This document shows, one piece after another, positions 1 through 7,475 of a stretch of 64,000 bases of DNA; within the stretch, counting starts at the first letter, position 1, and each line of letters starts with the position of its first letter. The DNA is from Kibdelosporangium sp040675465 (GTDB taxonomy: Bacteria > Actinomycetota > Actinomycetes > Mycobacteriales > Pseudonocardiaceae), in assembly GCF_040675465.1 (NCBI RefSeq), contig NZ_JBFAPA010000012.1, forward strand, positions 186,001-250,000, written 5' to 3'. Both the position numbers and the translations under genes were made by a program. The notes below the pieces were generated by a model, which did not search any database, was not told the DNA's origin, and worked only from the letters and a program-made list of their open reading frames with translations.

Positions 1-115
1 GACGGACCCTTGGCCGGCGGTTTCGCAGGCTGCGGCCCTGGTGACCGGCGGGCCGGTCCTCGTGCGCGGGAACTCCGGGTAGCCGGTGCATGGCCCGGTG
101 CAGCGCCTCTTTCAT
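1..115 (-). CDS. Partial gene at left edge, divergent from a TetR repressor
   Basis: Only the first 38 codons lie in the window; the reading frame is open from an ATG at 115 to the left edge. A strong GGAGGGG ribosome-binding site sits 6 bases upstream of that ATG. The visible N-terminus (MKEALHRAMHRLPGVPAHED) is basic and matches no family I recognise. The gene is head-to-head with the TetR-type repressor at 193, and the palindromic operator lies between them, so it is the likely target of that repressor. Such targets are often exporters or oxidoreductases, but that is not visible here. Confidence 0.5.
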   Translation of the reverse strand, partial: MKEALHRAMHRLPGVPAHEDRPAGHQGRSLRNRRPRVR

Positions 116-131
116 GGGTGACCCCTCCAGA

Positions 132-167
132 CACGTACAAGGTACGTGATTACGTACGTTGTACGTG
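132..167. promoter_or_regulatory. TetR-type operator between divergent genes
   Basis: A perfect 9-base inverted repeat, CACGTACAA at 132-140 and TTGTACGTG at 159-167, encloses further TACGTA-type palindromic words; a related GTGTACGTG word follows at about 187-195. The site covers the whole gap between the left-edge gene and the TetR gene, so one bound repressor could silence both. Confidence 0.7.
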
Positions 168-192
168 CCAGGTTAGGAAGTACGGTGTACGT

Positions 193-939
193 GTGTCAAG
201 GACCAGCGATGACCAGCCGATCTGGGCCCGCCCGGAGCCCGGTGGCCGCCGTCCGCGGCTGACCAGGGAGCAGATCGCCCGCACGGCGCTGGAGATCGCG
301 GACCGGGAGGGCTTCGACGCGGTGTCCATGCGGCACGTCGCCGCGACGCTGAACACGGGCGCGATGACGCTCTACAACTACGTCCGTACCAAGGACGAAC
401 TGGTCGCGCTCATGCACGACGAGCTGATGGCCCAGGTCCTCGTGCCCGGCGAGCTGCCGGACAGCTGGCGCGGCGCCTTGACGCTGATCGCCCACCGCAC
501 CCACGACGTCATGGCCCGCCACCCGTGGGCGCTGAACTCGTTGCAGGAGGCCCAGTTCGGGCCGAACGCCATGCGCCACTTCGAACAGACCCTCGCCGCA
601 CTGGCCAGGACCGGGATCGACACCCCCGCGAAGTTCAGCGTGCTGACCCTGGTCGACGACTACGTGCGCGGCGCGGTGTTGCGCGCCAGCGAGATCCGCA
701 AGCGCAAGTCCACAGCGGACGCCGACCCCGCCGCCGTCCAGGCCGCCATCGAGTTCGGCATGGCCCAGCTCCGGACCGGCGAGTTCCCGCATACCGCCGC
801 CTTGCTGGGCGGCGATCTTTCGTCGTTCCCCGAGGACGCACCCAGCCCGGCCATGGCGGAGGACGGCCTGCGCGAACAGTTCGAACGCGGCCTGCGCGCC
901 GTCCTCGACGGAGCCGCCGCCGAGTTCGGGCTGACCTAG
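193..939 (+). CDS. TetR/AcrR family transcriptional repressor
   Basis: A 248-residue one-component repressor. Residues about 24-70 form the TetR helix-turn-helix, with a recognition-helix region reading NTGAMTLYNYV. The rest is helical and resembles the TetR_C_1 (tetracycline-repressor-like) ligand-binding domain. I chose the GTG at 193 because AGGAAG lies about 10 bases upstream; the frame is open further upstream, but that part runs through the operator. The protein probably controls itself and the divergent left-edge gene through the palindrome at 132-167. The ligand is unknown. Confidence 0.85.
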   Translation: MSRTSDDQPIWARPEPGGRRPRLTREQIARTALEIADREGFDAVSMRHVAATLNTGAMTLYNYVRTKDELVALMHDELMAQVLVPGELPDSWRGALTLIAHRTHDVMARHPWALNSLQEAQFGPNAMRHFEQTLAALARTGIDTPAKFSVLTLVDDYVRGAVLRASEIRKRKSTADADPAAVQAAIEFGMAQLRTGEFPHTAALLGGDLSSFPEDAPSPAMAEDGLREQFERGLRAVLDGAAAEFGLT

Positions 940-944
940 AGGCA

Positions 945-1275
945 TCGCGGCCGTCGCCGAACTGGAACTCGACGCTGATCACGCATTCGACGGCTTCGCC
1001 GACCGGCCCTTCCCCGCGAAGTGCGAGGTTGACCGTACTGGAATGGCCATTTCCGACAACGCTGAGCATTGCGCTCTGACCGGGCAGAAGCAGGCGCACC
1101 GGCATATCGTCCTGCGAGACCCGCAGACCATGCTGGACCAGCGGCCCCTCAACAACGGCGGCGCTCGTCGCGCCATCCGCGGTGTCCAGGTAGATCTGAA
1201 CGACGAATTCCTCGACCGGCCTCCGATCAACCCGAAGCCTTTCTCGGAGTTGAACCACATGTCGACAACCCGTAC
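945..1275 (-). pseudogene. Frameshifted remnant with a cold-shock-domain start
   Basis: Read on the minus strand, about 1275-1225 encodes VVDMWFNSEKGFGLI, very close to the RNA-binding core of CspA-type cold-shock proteins (normally KWFNxEKGFGFI). The usual continuation is missing. Right after it, good GC-third-position coding moves to another frame, running as EEFVVQIYLDTADGATSAAV and on to about position 945, with no convincing start or stop of its own. I read this as a gene broken by a frameshift, whose downstream part I do not recognise. A sequencing error would give the same picture. Confidence 0.4.
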
Positions 1276-1307
1276 GTGTTCTTGGGGGGAAGTGAGTCGT
1301 AAACCCG

Positions 1308-2441
1308 TTATGTGAACAGGTCCCAGGGCTGGTCGCGTTCGGCGGTGATCGCGATGACCAGCCGGCCGGAGACGTGCGCGGACAACCCGTTGTCGTCGAA
1401 CTGGTTCTCGCGGTGCAGGCGCGCGGTGAGCTCGAGGCTCTGCTCACGGGTGAGGGGGTGTTCCAGGACGCCGAGGAGGAACGAGCCGGTGGACGGGCCG
1501 AGCAGGTCCAGGCCGGCCCACGTGCCCCGCAATGCTTGTCCCGCAACGCGGACCGACGACTCCGGGGCGGTGGCGTAGAGCTGGTCGGCGATGTCGTTCA
1601 CGCGGCGGGCGATGGTGGTGGCGAGCTCCCGCGGTGAGCTGCGGTCGAAGTCCCTCGCGCGGCTGTCGCGGCGGGCTGGTGCCAAAGCCTTCTCGTCGGA
1701 CGGCGAGGCGGAGAGCTGGTCGAACAGTTCGGGCTGGAACGCCACCGGCGACGGCATCGGCTGACCCACCGGCCCGTTCATCCCCGGCAGCCGCCCCGAT
1801 CGGGTGAACAGGTCGACGGTGATCCCGTGGCCAGTGGTGTACGCCCAGGTCACGGCCAGTGGGTGCACGCCGTGGTGGTGAGACCAGGGCAGCAGGCTGT
1901 TGAGGCGGTCGCGTTGCTGCGCCGTCACCCGGGTGGGCGGCGCCTCGGACCGGCCGCGCGCCTCCCCCGCCAAGGTCACGCCGGGCATGTCGAACAGCAG
2001 GTCGGGCCGGGCCTTGGTGACGTTGTAGTGCCCGGCCAGGGCGGTCGGCAGGGCGTCGAAGTGGGCGATCGTGCCGGACGTGGCCTGCCACTGGTACGCG
2101 GTCTGCACGGCCGCGGTGAGCATCCCGAGCCCGATCGACTCGCTCACGAACCTGCGGATGTGCGAGGCGCTCGCGCGGAACGGCTCGTCGCGCAACCGGA
2201 TCGCCGTCCCCGGCTCGCTGTTGAGGTAGCACAGCACCAGCCGCAGCTCGTGCTGCCGCGTCTCGTACCGCACCGGTCCGCTCGCCGGCACCGCCAGCGC
2301 GTTCACGCTCACCGCGTAGCTGAGATCCACCGGCAGCAACCGGTCCGCCGCCACCCGGTGCACCCCGTCCACCTCGGGATACGGATCGACGTGCGCCGCG
2401 CGCTCCGTCCACGCGAACTGCCGCAACGTCACCCAGCCCAT
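1308..2441 (-). CDS. Hypothetical protein, possible nuclease-like fold
   Basis: A 377-residue cytoplasmic protein with no signal peptide or membrane segment, and no family I can name. Around residues 145-165 it carries RPDLLFDMPGVTLAGEARGR, which has the spacing of a degenerate PD-(D/E)XK nuclease motif: PD, about ten residues, then E-A-R instead of E-x-K. This is a weak hint, not an assignment. The C-terminal half is rich in short helices. The ATG at 2441 lies 58 bases from the divergent secreted lysyl-oxidase-like gene, so the two may share a promoter region. Third-position GC supports real coding. Confidence 0.7.
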   Translation of the reverse strand: MGWVTLRQFAWTERAAHVDPYPEVDGVHRVAADRLLPVDLSYAVSVNALAVPASGPVRYETRQHELRLVLCYLNSEPGTAIRLRDEPFRASASHIRRFVSESIGLGMLTAAVQTAYQWQATSGTIAHFDALPTALAGHYNVTKARPDLLFDMPGVTLAGEARGRSEAPPTRVTAQQRDRLNSLLPWSHHHGVHPLAVTWAYTTGHGITVDLFTRSGRLPGMNGPVGQPMPSPVAFQPELFDQLSASPSDEKALAPARRDSRARDFDRSSPRELATTIARRVNDIADQLYATAPESSVRVAGQALRGTWAGLDLLGPSTGSFLLGVLEHPLTREQSLELTARLHRENQFDDNGLSAHVSGRLVIAITAERDQPWDLFT

Positions 2442-2499
2442 GCGCCAACCCTACGTCTGGGGGCTGACAGGGGCAGGGGTTCCCGGCAGGCTGGCGCGC

Positions 2500-3762
2500 A
2501 TGCGCGGAACGGGAACGTTGATCGGGGTCGTGCTCGCACTGCTGTTGTGTGCTCCCGCGGCGGATGCGCACGGGGGCGTCACAGTGGACTCGGACCGGCC
2601 GGAGTTCTGGCAGGGGAAGGTGGTCAAGAACGACCCGAGGGTGCGGGATGTGCCGGAGTGCAAGGCGGCGGGGTGTGACCGCGCCGAGGTGGCGGTGCGG
2701 CTGCCCAGGGACCTGAAACGCAAGGCGGGTGGGGTCGAGCTGGCGATCCGCACGGTGGGCGCCACGCCGGACGACAGCCTGGGTTTTGTTGTGTACCAAG
2801 GGCGTAAGCGGGTCGCGCTGGCGGACGCGCAGATCGGCCCGGCGCGGTCGGTGTGGCTGCCCAAGGCCGACGCCCGGTACACCGTCTACGTGTTCTACAA
2901 CCCCTTCGTGCCGGACCTGGCGTCGCCGTCGGTGCGCTACGAAGGCTTGGCGGAGAACGAGAACACGCCGTCCAGCCCTGGAGTGCGGGACCTGCTGCCG
3001 GACCTTCAGGTGCTGCCGCAACGGTTCGCGACGTTCGACACGCCGCCGCCGTTCTTCGACGACTCGGCCGCGCCCGGGGCCTCCTGCTTCACCAGCGAGG
3101 TCCAGGAGCAGCACGCCAAGCTGTGCCTGCGGTTCGGGCAGGCCATGTCGAACATCGGCGACGGGCCGGTGGACGTGCGGTTCAGCACGCCCAAGGGACA
3201 GCGCCCGCCGGAGGTGCCCGGGTCGCAGCGGATCTTCCGGTCCGACGGCACCTACCACGACGTGCCGTCCATCGGGACCATGCACTACCACCCGATCCAC
3301 CAGCACTACCACTTCGAGGACTTCTCGGTCTCGGAGCTGTGGGCGGCCGACGCCTCGGGCAAACCGACCGGGACCGCCCCGGTCGCCACCGGCAAGAAGA
3401 ACGGGTTCTGCATGGCCGACACCGAACTGCCGTGGTGGGCCAAGAAGGGCAACGCGCCGCAGAGCTACCCGGCGCCGCGCTGCCTCGAGCCGGGAGCCGA
3501 CTCGCCCGCCGACGTGGACGCGTTCAACAACGGCATCTCCCGCGGCTGGGCGGACGAGTACTGGTGGGCCCTGCCGGACCAGATGATCGAGGTCAGCGCG
3601 TTGACGGACGCGACCTACGTGCTGGTCACGCACGTCGACCCGGCGAACAAGATCAAGGAACTGAACGAGGCCAACAACTGCGTGCGCATCCCGGTCACCC
3701 TGACCGGCCTGGCCACCGCAACCCCGAAGGCCGCTCTCGGCACCCAGTCCACCCCCTGCTGA
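2500..3762 (+). CDS. Secreted lysyl-oxidase-like protein
   Basis: A 420-residue exported protein. Residues 1-24 form a signal peptide ending at AADA. The mature protein resembles the lysyl oxidase family (copper amine oxidases that oxidise peptidyl lysine to an aldehyde). The key sign is the histidine cluster at about 261-272 (MHYHPIHQHYHFED), equivalent to the copper-binding HxHxH region of animal enzymes, followed by an aromatic- and cysteine-rich region typical of the bacterial members. The ATG at 2500 was chosen because it starts the signal peptide and has GGCAGG upstream; the frame extends to 2440 with no added signal. Whether the lysine tyrosylquinone cofactor forms cannot be seen. Confidence 0.75.
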   Translation: MRGTGTLIGVVLALLLCAPAADAHGGVTVDSDRPEFWQGKVVKNDPRVRDVPECKAAGCDRAEVAVRLPRDLKRKAGGVELAIRTVGATPDDSLGFVVYQGRKRVALADAQIGPARSVWLPKADARYTVYVFYNPFVPDLASPSVRYEGLAENENTPSSPGVRDLLPDLQVLPQRFATFDTPPPFFDDSAAPGASCFTSEVQEQHAKLCLRFGQAMSNIGDGPVDVRFSTPKGQRPPEVPGSQRIFRSDGTYHDVPSIGTMHYHPIHQHYHFEDFSVSELWAADASGKPTGTAPVATGKKNGFCMADTELPWWAKKGNAPQSYPAPRCLEPGADSPADVDAFNNGISRGWADEYWWALPDQMIEVSALTDATYVLVTHVDPANKIKELNEANNCVRIPVTLTGLATATPKAALGTQSTPC

Positions 3763-3770
3763 TCCGGATG

Positions 3771-3791
3771 GGGCCGGTCGCGCACCGGCCC
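3771..3791. terminator. Hairpin between convergent genes
   Basis: GGGCCGGT at 3771-3778 pairs perfectly with ACCGGCCC at 3784-3791 around a 5-base loop, in the 34-base gap between convergent stop codons. There is no T-tract, as is common for actinomycete terminators, so it could serve both directions. Confidence 0.55.
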
Positions 3792-3796
3792 GCCGG

Positions 3797-4573
3797 TCAG
3801 AGGTTGGTGAGGGTGTCCATGTCCTCGTCGGACAGGGTGAAGTCGAAGATGTTCAGGTTCTCGCGGATCCGCGAGGGCGTGATGGACTTCGGGATCACCC
3901 GGTTGCCCTGCTGGACGTTCCAGCGCAGCAGCACCTGGGCCGGGGTGCGGCCGTACTTGTGCGCGATCTGCGCCGCGGTCCGGTCCTTGATCAGCGCGCC
4001 GACCGCGAGCGGGCTGTAGGCCTCGGTCAGGATGCCGTGCTCGGCGTGGAAGGCGCGCAGCTGCGTCTCGGGTTCGCCGGGGTGCAGCCGGATCTGGTTC
4101 ACCGCCGGGACCACGCCGGTCTCGTCGATGATCCGGCGCAGGTGCGGGATCTCGAAGTTCGACACGCCGATCGAGCGCACCCGGCCGGACGCCTGGATCT
4201 CGGTGAAGGCCTTCCACGAGCCGGCGAAGTCCGAGCCGCCGGGCCAGTGGATCAGGTAAAGGTCCAGGTAGTCCAGCTTGAGCCGGTCCATGCTCTCGTC
4301 GAACCCGCGCATGGCGTTGTCGTAGCTGTTGGAGTTGCCGAGCAGCTTGGTGGTGATGAACAGGTCCGACCTGGGCACCGGCGAGGACGCCAGCGCGAGG
4401 CCGACTCCCTGCTCGTTGCGGTACAGGGCGGCGGTGTCCACGCTGCGGTACCCCACGTCGAGCGCGGTGGTCACCGCGTCGGCCACCACGGCGTTGGGCA
4501 CCTGCCACACGCCGAGGCCGAACTGCGGGATCTTGTGTCCATCGTTGAGCGTCAGTTCAGGAACGTCGACCAC
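3797..4573 (-). CDS. Aldo/keto reductase
   Basis: A 258-residue NADPH-dependent aldo/keto reductase of the 2,5-diketo-D-gluconate-reductase type, reducing carbonyls to alcohols in the cytoplasm. The catalytic tetrad is complete: Asp46, Tyr51, Lys76 and His109 (in DTAALY, TTK and YLIHWP). The C-terminal NADPH-binding region IPKSITPSRIRENL is present. The start is the GTG at 4573; the frame stays open upstream, but homology begins at PELTLNDG just after this codon. It is a single gene converging on the lysyl-oxidase homologue. The natural substrate cannot be told from sequence. Confidence 0.9.
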   Translation of the reverse strand: MVDVPELTLNDGHKIPQFGLGVWQVPNAVVADAVTTALDVGYRSVDTAALYRNEQGVGLALASSPVPRSDLFITTKLLGNSNSYDNAMRGFDESMDRLKLDYLDLYLIHWPGGSDFAGSWKAFTEIQASGRVRSIGVSNFEIPHLRRIIDETGVVPAVNQIRLHPGEPETQLRAFHAEHGILTEAYSPLAVGALIKDRTAAQIAHKYGRTPAQVLLRWNVQQGNRVIPKSITPSRIRENLNIFDFTLSDEDMDTLTNL

Positions 4574-4647
4574 GTTCCCAACTCTATCCCGGCGAACCGC
4601 GGAAAGCCGTCTTGCCCCGAACCGGGCGCGCCCGGCAGGCTGCTGCG

Positions 4648-5193
4648 ATGAAGTGGCCGTGGCGCAGTACCCAGGTCCCGCCGTCCGAGCTCGGGTTCTT
4701 CCAGCAGGCCGGCCGCAGGCTGGATCTGCCGGTGGCGGAGGCCCTGATCCACTTCCGGGAACAGGTGAGCCTCGACCTGGAGTGGACCGACACGCGAAAA
4801 CGCCGGTTCCGTCGCAACTCCGTCTGGCTGCGAGGCCTGACACTTGGACTGACGGCGGCGTCCACTGTGGTGCTCGGCGTTCAGTCCATTCCGGACCGTG
4901 CCTCGTGGGCACTTCCGTTGGTAGCAATGGTAACCGTGCTCGGCACGTTGGAGACGTTCTTCAACTGGCGGTCGCGGTGGGTGCTGATGGAGGAGGCGCA
5001 GTACCGGTTCAACCGGCTGCGGGACGAGATCGACTACTACCTGGTCTCGACACCGTCCGCCGAGCTGGCGCGCGACCGCCTCGCGGAGTTCTTCGCGCGC
5101 CAGCAAGGCGTTTGGGATGAGATCAGCACCCGCTGGCTCGACCTGCGCAAGCTCGACCGTCCCCCCACCGCACCGGTCACCCCGGGCCAGTGA
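4648..5193 (+). CDS. SLATT/DUF4231-type two-helix membrane protein
   Basis: A 181-residue membrane protein. Two hydrophobic helices lie at about residues 61-79 and 86-106, followed by a long amphipathic helical tail containing the region from WRSRWVLMEEAQYRFNRLRD. This arrangement matches DUF4231 of the SLATT group, which Burroughs and colleagues predicted to be pore-forming effectors in nucleotide-triggered conflict systems. The ATG at 4648 begins the conserved protein. The stop lies only 5 bases from the stop of the convergent cyclase/STAND gene, and that pairing is why I discuss them together. Function here is inferred. Confidence 0.75.
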   Translation: MKWPWRSTQVPPSELGFFQQAGRRLDLPVAEALIHFREQVSLDLEWTDTRKRRFRRNSVWLRGLTLGLTAASTVVLGVQSIPDRASWALPLVAMVTVLGTLETFFNWRSRWVLMEEAQYRFNRLRDEIDYYLVSTPSAELARDRLAEFFARQQGVWDEISTRWLDLRKLDRPPTAPVTPGQ

Positions 5194-5198
5194 CCTGG

Positions 5199-7247
5199 TC
5201 AGTCACCCGTGAGACTGCGGATCCGGTCGCGGTCCACCCGGGTCAGCTCGTCCGTGCCGGGACGCAACAGTTCCAGTGCCCGTTGCACGTGTCCGCGCGC
5301 CCGCACTCCAGCGCCCATTCGGTCGTACATCCAGCCCAGCATCAGGTGTACCCGGCCGCGGGCGAGATCGTCGCCGCTGCGGTCCACCGCGGACAGAATG
5401 CAGTCCTGTAACGCCACCAGATCCTGCGAACGTCCATTTCTGTCCACAAAGGACGACAGGGCCCAGGCCAGTTTCCAGGCGTGCGCGTCGAAGCCGAGCC
5501 GGTGGGCATCCTCGATCAGACGCAGCAACGTGTGGTGTTCGGCGGTGCACCAGGCACTGGCCTGCCGGGCCGACCGGATCTCCGCCGGCGTCACGCCGTG
5601 GCCGGGCGGGTCGTCGATCTCATATCCCCCGGCGGCGAAGAACGTGTACAGGTAGTGGTCCAGCAACCGGCGGATCGCCTCCTGACGCATGGCCCCCGTG
5701 TCCAAAGTGGACGTTTTGGTGGCCGCGTAGTCGCGCAGCGAGTCGTGTGAGGCGAACCGGTCGGGGGTGACCTCGGTGAACAGCTCCGCCTGGATCAGGT
5801 CCGTCAACGTGCTTCTGGCCTCGTCGACCGGGACCCCGGCAAGGCTGGCGGCCGCGGTGGTGGACGCTTCGGCGCCGGGGTGCAACCCGAGCAGGCGGAA
5901 CATGCGGGCCGCGGCCGGATCCAGATGCTGGTAGGCCCAGGCGATCACGGCCCGCAGCTCGTCACGGGTCTCCCCCGCCAGCTCGTCGGCCAACGCGCGC
6001 AACGACAACGCCTGGTCGAGCTCCAGCCGGGCCGCGATCAATGCCACCGCCAAGGGCAGTCCGGCACAACGTTCGAGCAGCCGCAGCACGGACTCCGGCT
6101 CGGACGCCACCCGCGCGGCCCCGATCCGGCGAACCAGCAACTGCCGGGAGTCCTCCAGATCGAGCGGGGCCAGGGTCAGTGGCCGCGCGCCTTCCCAGGT
6201 CACGAGGTCGACAAGCGGGTCACGGCTGGTGATGACGACCGTGCACGCCGGAGTGCCCGGCAGCAACGGCCGCACCTGAGCGACATCGTGCGCGTTGTCC
6301 AGCACGATCAGCATCCGCCTGGCGGCCAGAACGCTGCGGTACAAGGCGGCCTGCGCGCTCAGCCCGGCCGGGATCCGGGTGACGCCGAGCGCGTCGAGGA
6401 ACCCGCGGATCGCCTCGCCCGGCGACATCGGCGGCCCGCCGCCGAATCCGCGCAGATCGACGTACAACTGCCCGTCGGGGAACCGTGCATCCACCTGCCT
6501 TGCCCACTGCACGGCCAAAGCGGTCTTGCCCACCCCGCCGCGGCCGTTGACGGCGACGATCGCCGCCGTGTCGAGCATGGCGAGTTCCTTTGCCCGGCCG
6601 ACGAAGTACGGTGTGTGCGCGGGCAACTGGTGTGGTGCGTCGGAAACCGGCACCGCGGGCGGATAAGGGTGGTCGGGCAGGCAGATCCAGCCCACGGTCG
6701 AGGTCTCCTTGACGCCGACCTCGACCCGCCGGTAGCTGCCCGGTTCACCGGCGGGACTGTGCTGCACGACCTCCTCGAAGAACCAGGTGGATGTGATCAC
6801 GGCGAGCAGCCCGGGCGAGGAGGCCAGTGCCTGCTTGAGCGCCGGGGCGTCGGACAGCCGGAAGGTGAAGTTCAGCGCCTTGCCGGCCACGCCGTGGTCG
6901 TCGTGGGTGAGCTCACCGGCGTGGATGGCCAGCCGCAGCCGGATCCGGGCCTGCGGCGGGCAGCCGGCGTTGTACCGGCGCAGCTCCTTGACCAGCGACA
7001 GGGGAAACGACTCGACGAACACGCACTTCGGCACGCTGACCGGGGCGAGCAGGAACAGCCCGTCGCCACGGTCCTCGTGGTAGCAGTCGCCCCAGCCGAT
7101 CCCGGCGTCCGCGCAGGCCCGTTTCATCACGGCATAGAGCCCGTCGCGGGCGGCGACCTGGTGCGGTGTGGTGCGTTCCTGGGCGCCGAAGCCCTCGACG
7201 TCCAGGACGAGAATGGTCCGGTGGACCGCTTGCGGGGGAACGAGCAC
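5199..7247 (-). CDS. Cyclase-like / NB-ARC STAND ATPase / TPR protein
   Basis: A 682-residue three-part signalling protein. Residues 10-175 resemble a class III nucleotide cyclase domain and keep the metal-binding Asp16 (DVEGFG) and Asp62 (RGDG) plus Asn126 and Arg130 (NFTFR), so catalysis is possible. Glu58 lies where adenylate cyclases have Lys and guanylate cyclases Glu. Residues about 212-480 are an NB-ARC/STAND ATPase with Walker A NGRGGVGKT (234-242) and Walker B MLIVLDNAHD (312-321). The C-terminus is helical, TPR-like. STAND proteins usually sense a ligand and oligomerise. It is the last gene of a four-gene minus-strand operon, 33 bases after the mini-Lsr2, and starts at a GTG. Confidence 0.85.
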   Translation of the reverse strand: MLVPPQAVHRTILVLDVEGFGAQERTTPHQVAARDGLYAVMKRACADAGIGWGDCYHEDRGDGLFLLAPVSVPKCVFVESFPLSLVKELRRYNAGCPPQARIRLRLAIHAGELTHDDHGVAGKALNFTFRLSDAPALKQALASSPGLLAVITSTWFFEEVVQHSPAGEPGSYRRVEVGVKETSTVGWICLPDHPYPPAVPVSDAPHQLPAHTPYFVGRAKELAMLDTAAIVAVNGRGGVGKTALAVQWARQVDARFPDGQLYVDLRGFGGGPPMSPGEAIRGFLDALGVTRIPAGLSAQAALYRSVLAARRMLIVLDNAHDVAQVRPLLPGTPACTVVITSRDPLVDLVTWEGARPLTLAPLDLEDSRQLLVRRIGAARVASEPESVLRLLERCAGLPLAVALIAARLELDQALSLRALADELAGETRDELRAVIAWAYQHLDPAAARMFRLLGLHPGAEASTTAAASLAGVPVDEARSTLTDLIQAELFTEVTPDRFASHDSLRDYAATKTSTLDTGAMRQEAIRRLLDHYLYTFFAAGGYEIDDPPGHGVTPAEIRSARQASAWCTAEHHTLLRLIEDAHRLGFDAHAWKLAWALSSFVDRNGRSQDLVALQDCILSAVDRSGDDLARGRVHLMLGWMYDRMGAGVRARGHVQRALELLRPGTDELTRVDRDRIRSLTGD

Positions 7248-7280
7248 AGAGACCTCGTGGTGGGTACGGGAACGGAGAAG

Positions 7281-7463
7281 TCACGCCACCCGGCGGGCGG
7301 CGTCGACGAAACCCGCCAGCCGGCTGCGCAGCAGCGCGGCGTTGGCGGCGGTGAGATCGATCGTGTAGTGCTGCCCGTCCAGGCCGAACGTCACGGTGCC
7401 CACGTCGGGCCCGACCGTGCCGTCCAGGTCGTCGACAAGGTGGAAGTCAACACGCATGGTCAT
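7281..7463 (-). CDS. Mini-Lsr2: dimerisation domain only
   Basis: A 60-residue protein matching the N-terminal oligomerisation domain of Lsr2, the actinobacterial nucleoid-associated silencer (LVDDLDG, VTFGLDGQHYTIDLT, AANAALLRSRL). Normal Lsr2 has about 110 residues and a C-terminal AT-hook-like DNA-binding domain with an RGR motif; here a stop follows DAARRVA, just where the linker would begin. GAGGTG lies upstream of the ATG at 7463. The gene is flanked by 12 and 33 bases from its neighbours, so it is part of the operon. It might act by dimerising with full-length Lsr2 or with a partner protein; this is inference. Confidence 0.8.
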   Translation of the reverse strand: MTMRVDFHLVDDLDGTVGPDVGTVTFGLDGQHYTIDLTAANAALLRSRLAGFVDAARRVA

Positions 7464-7475
7464 GGCACACCTCGT

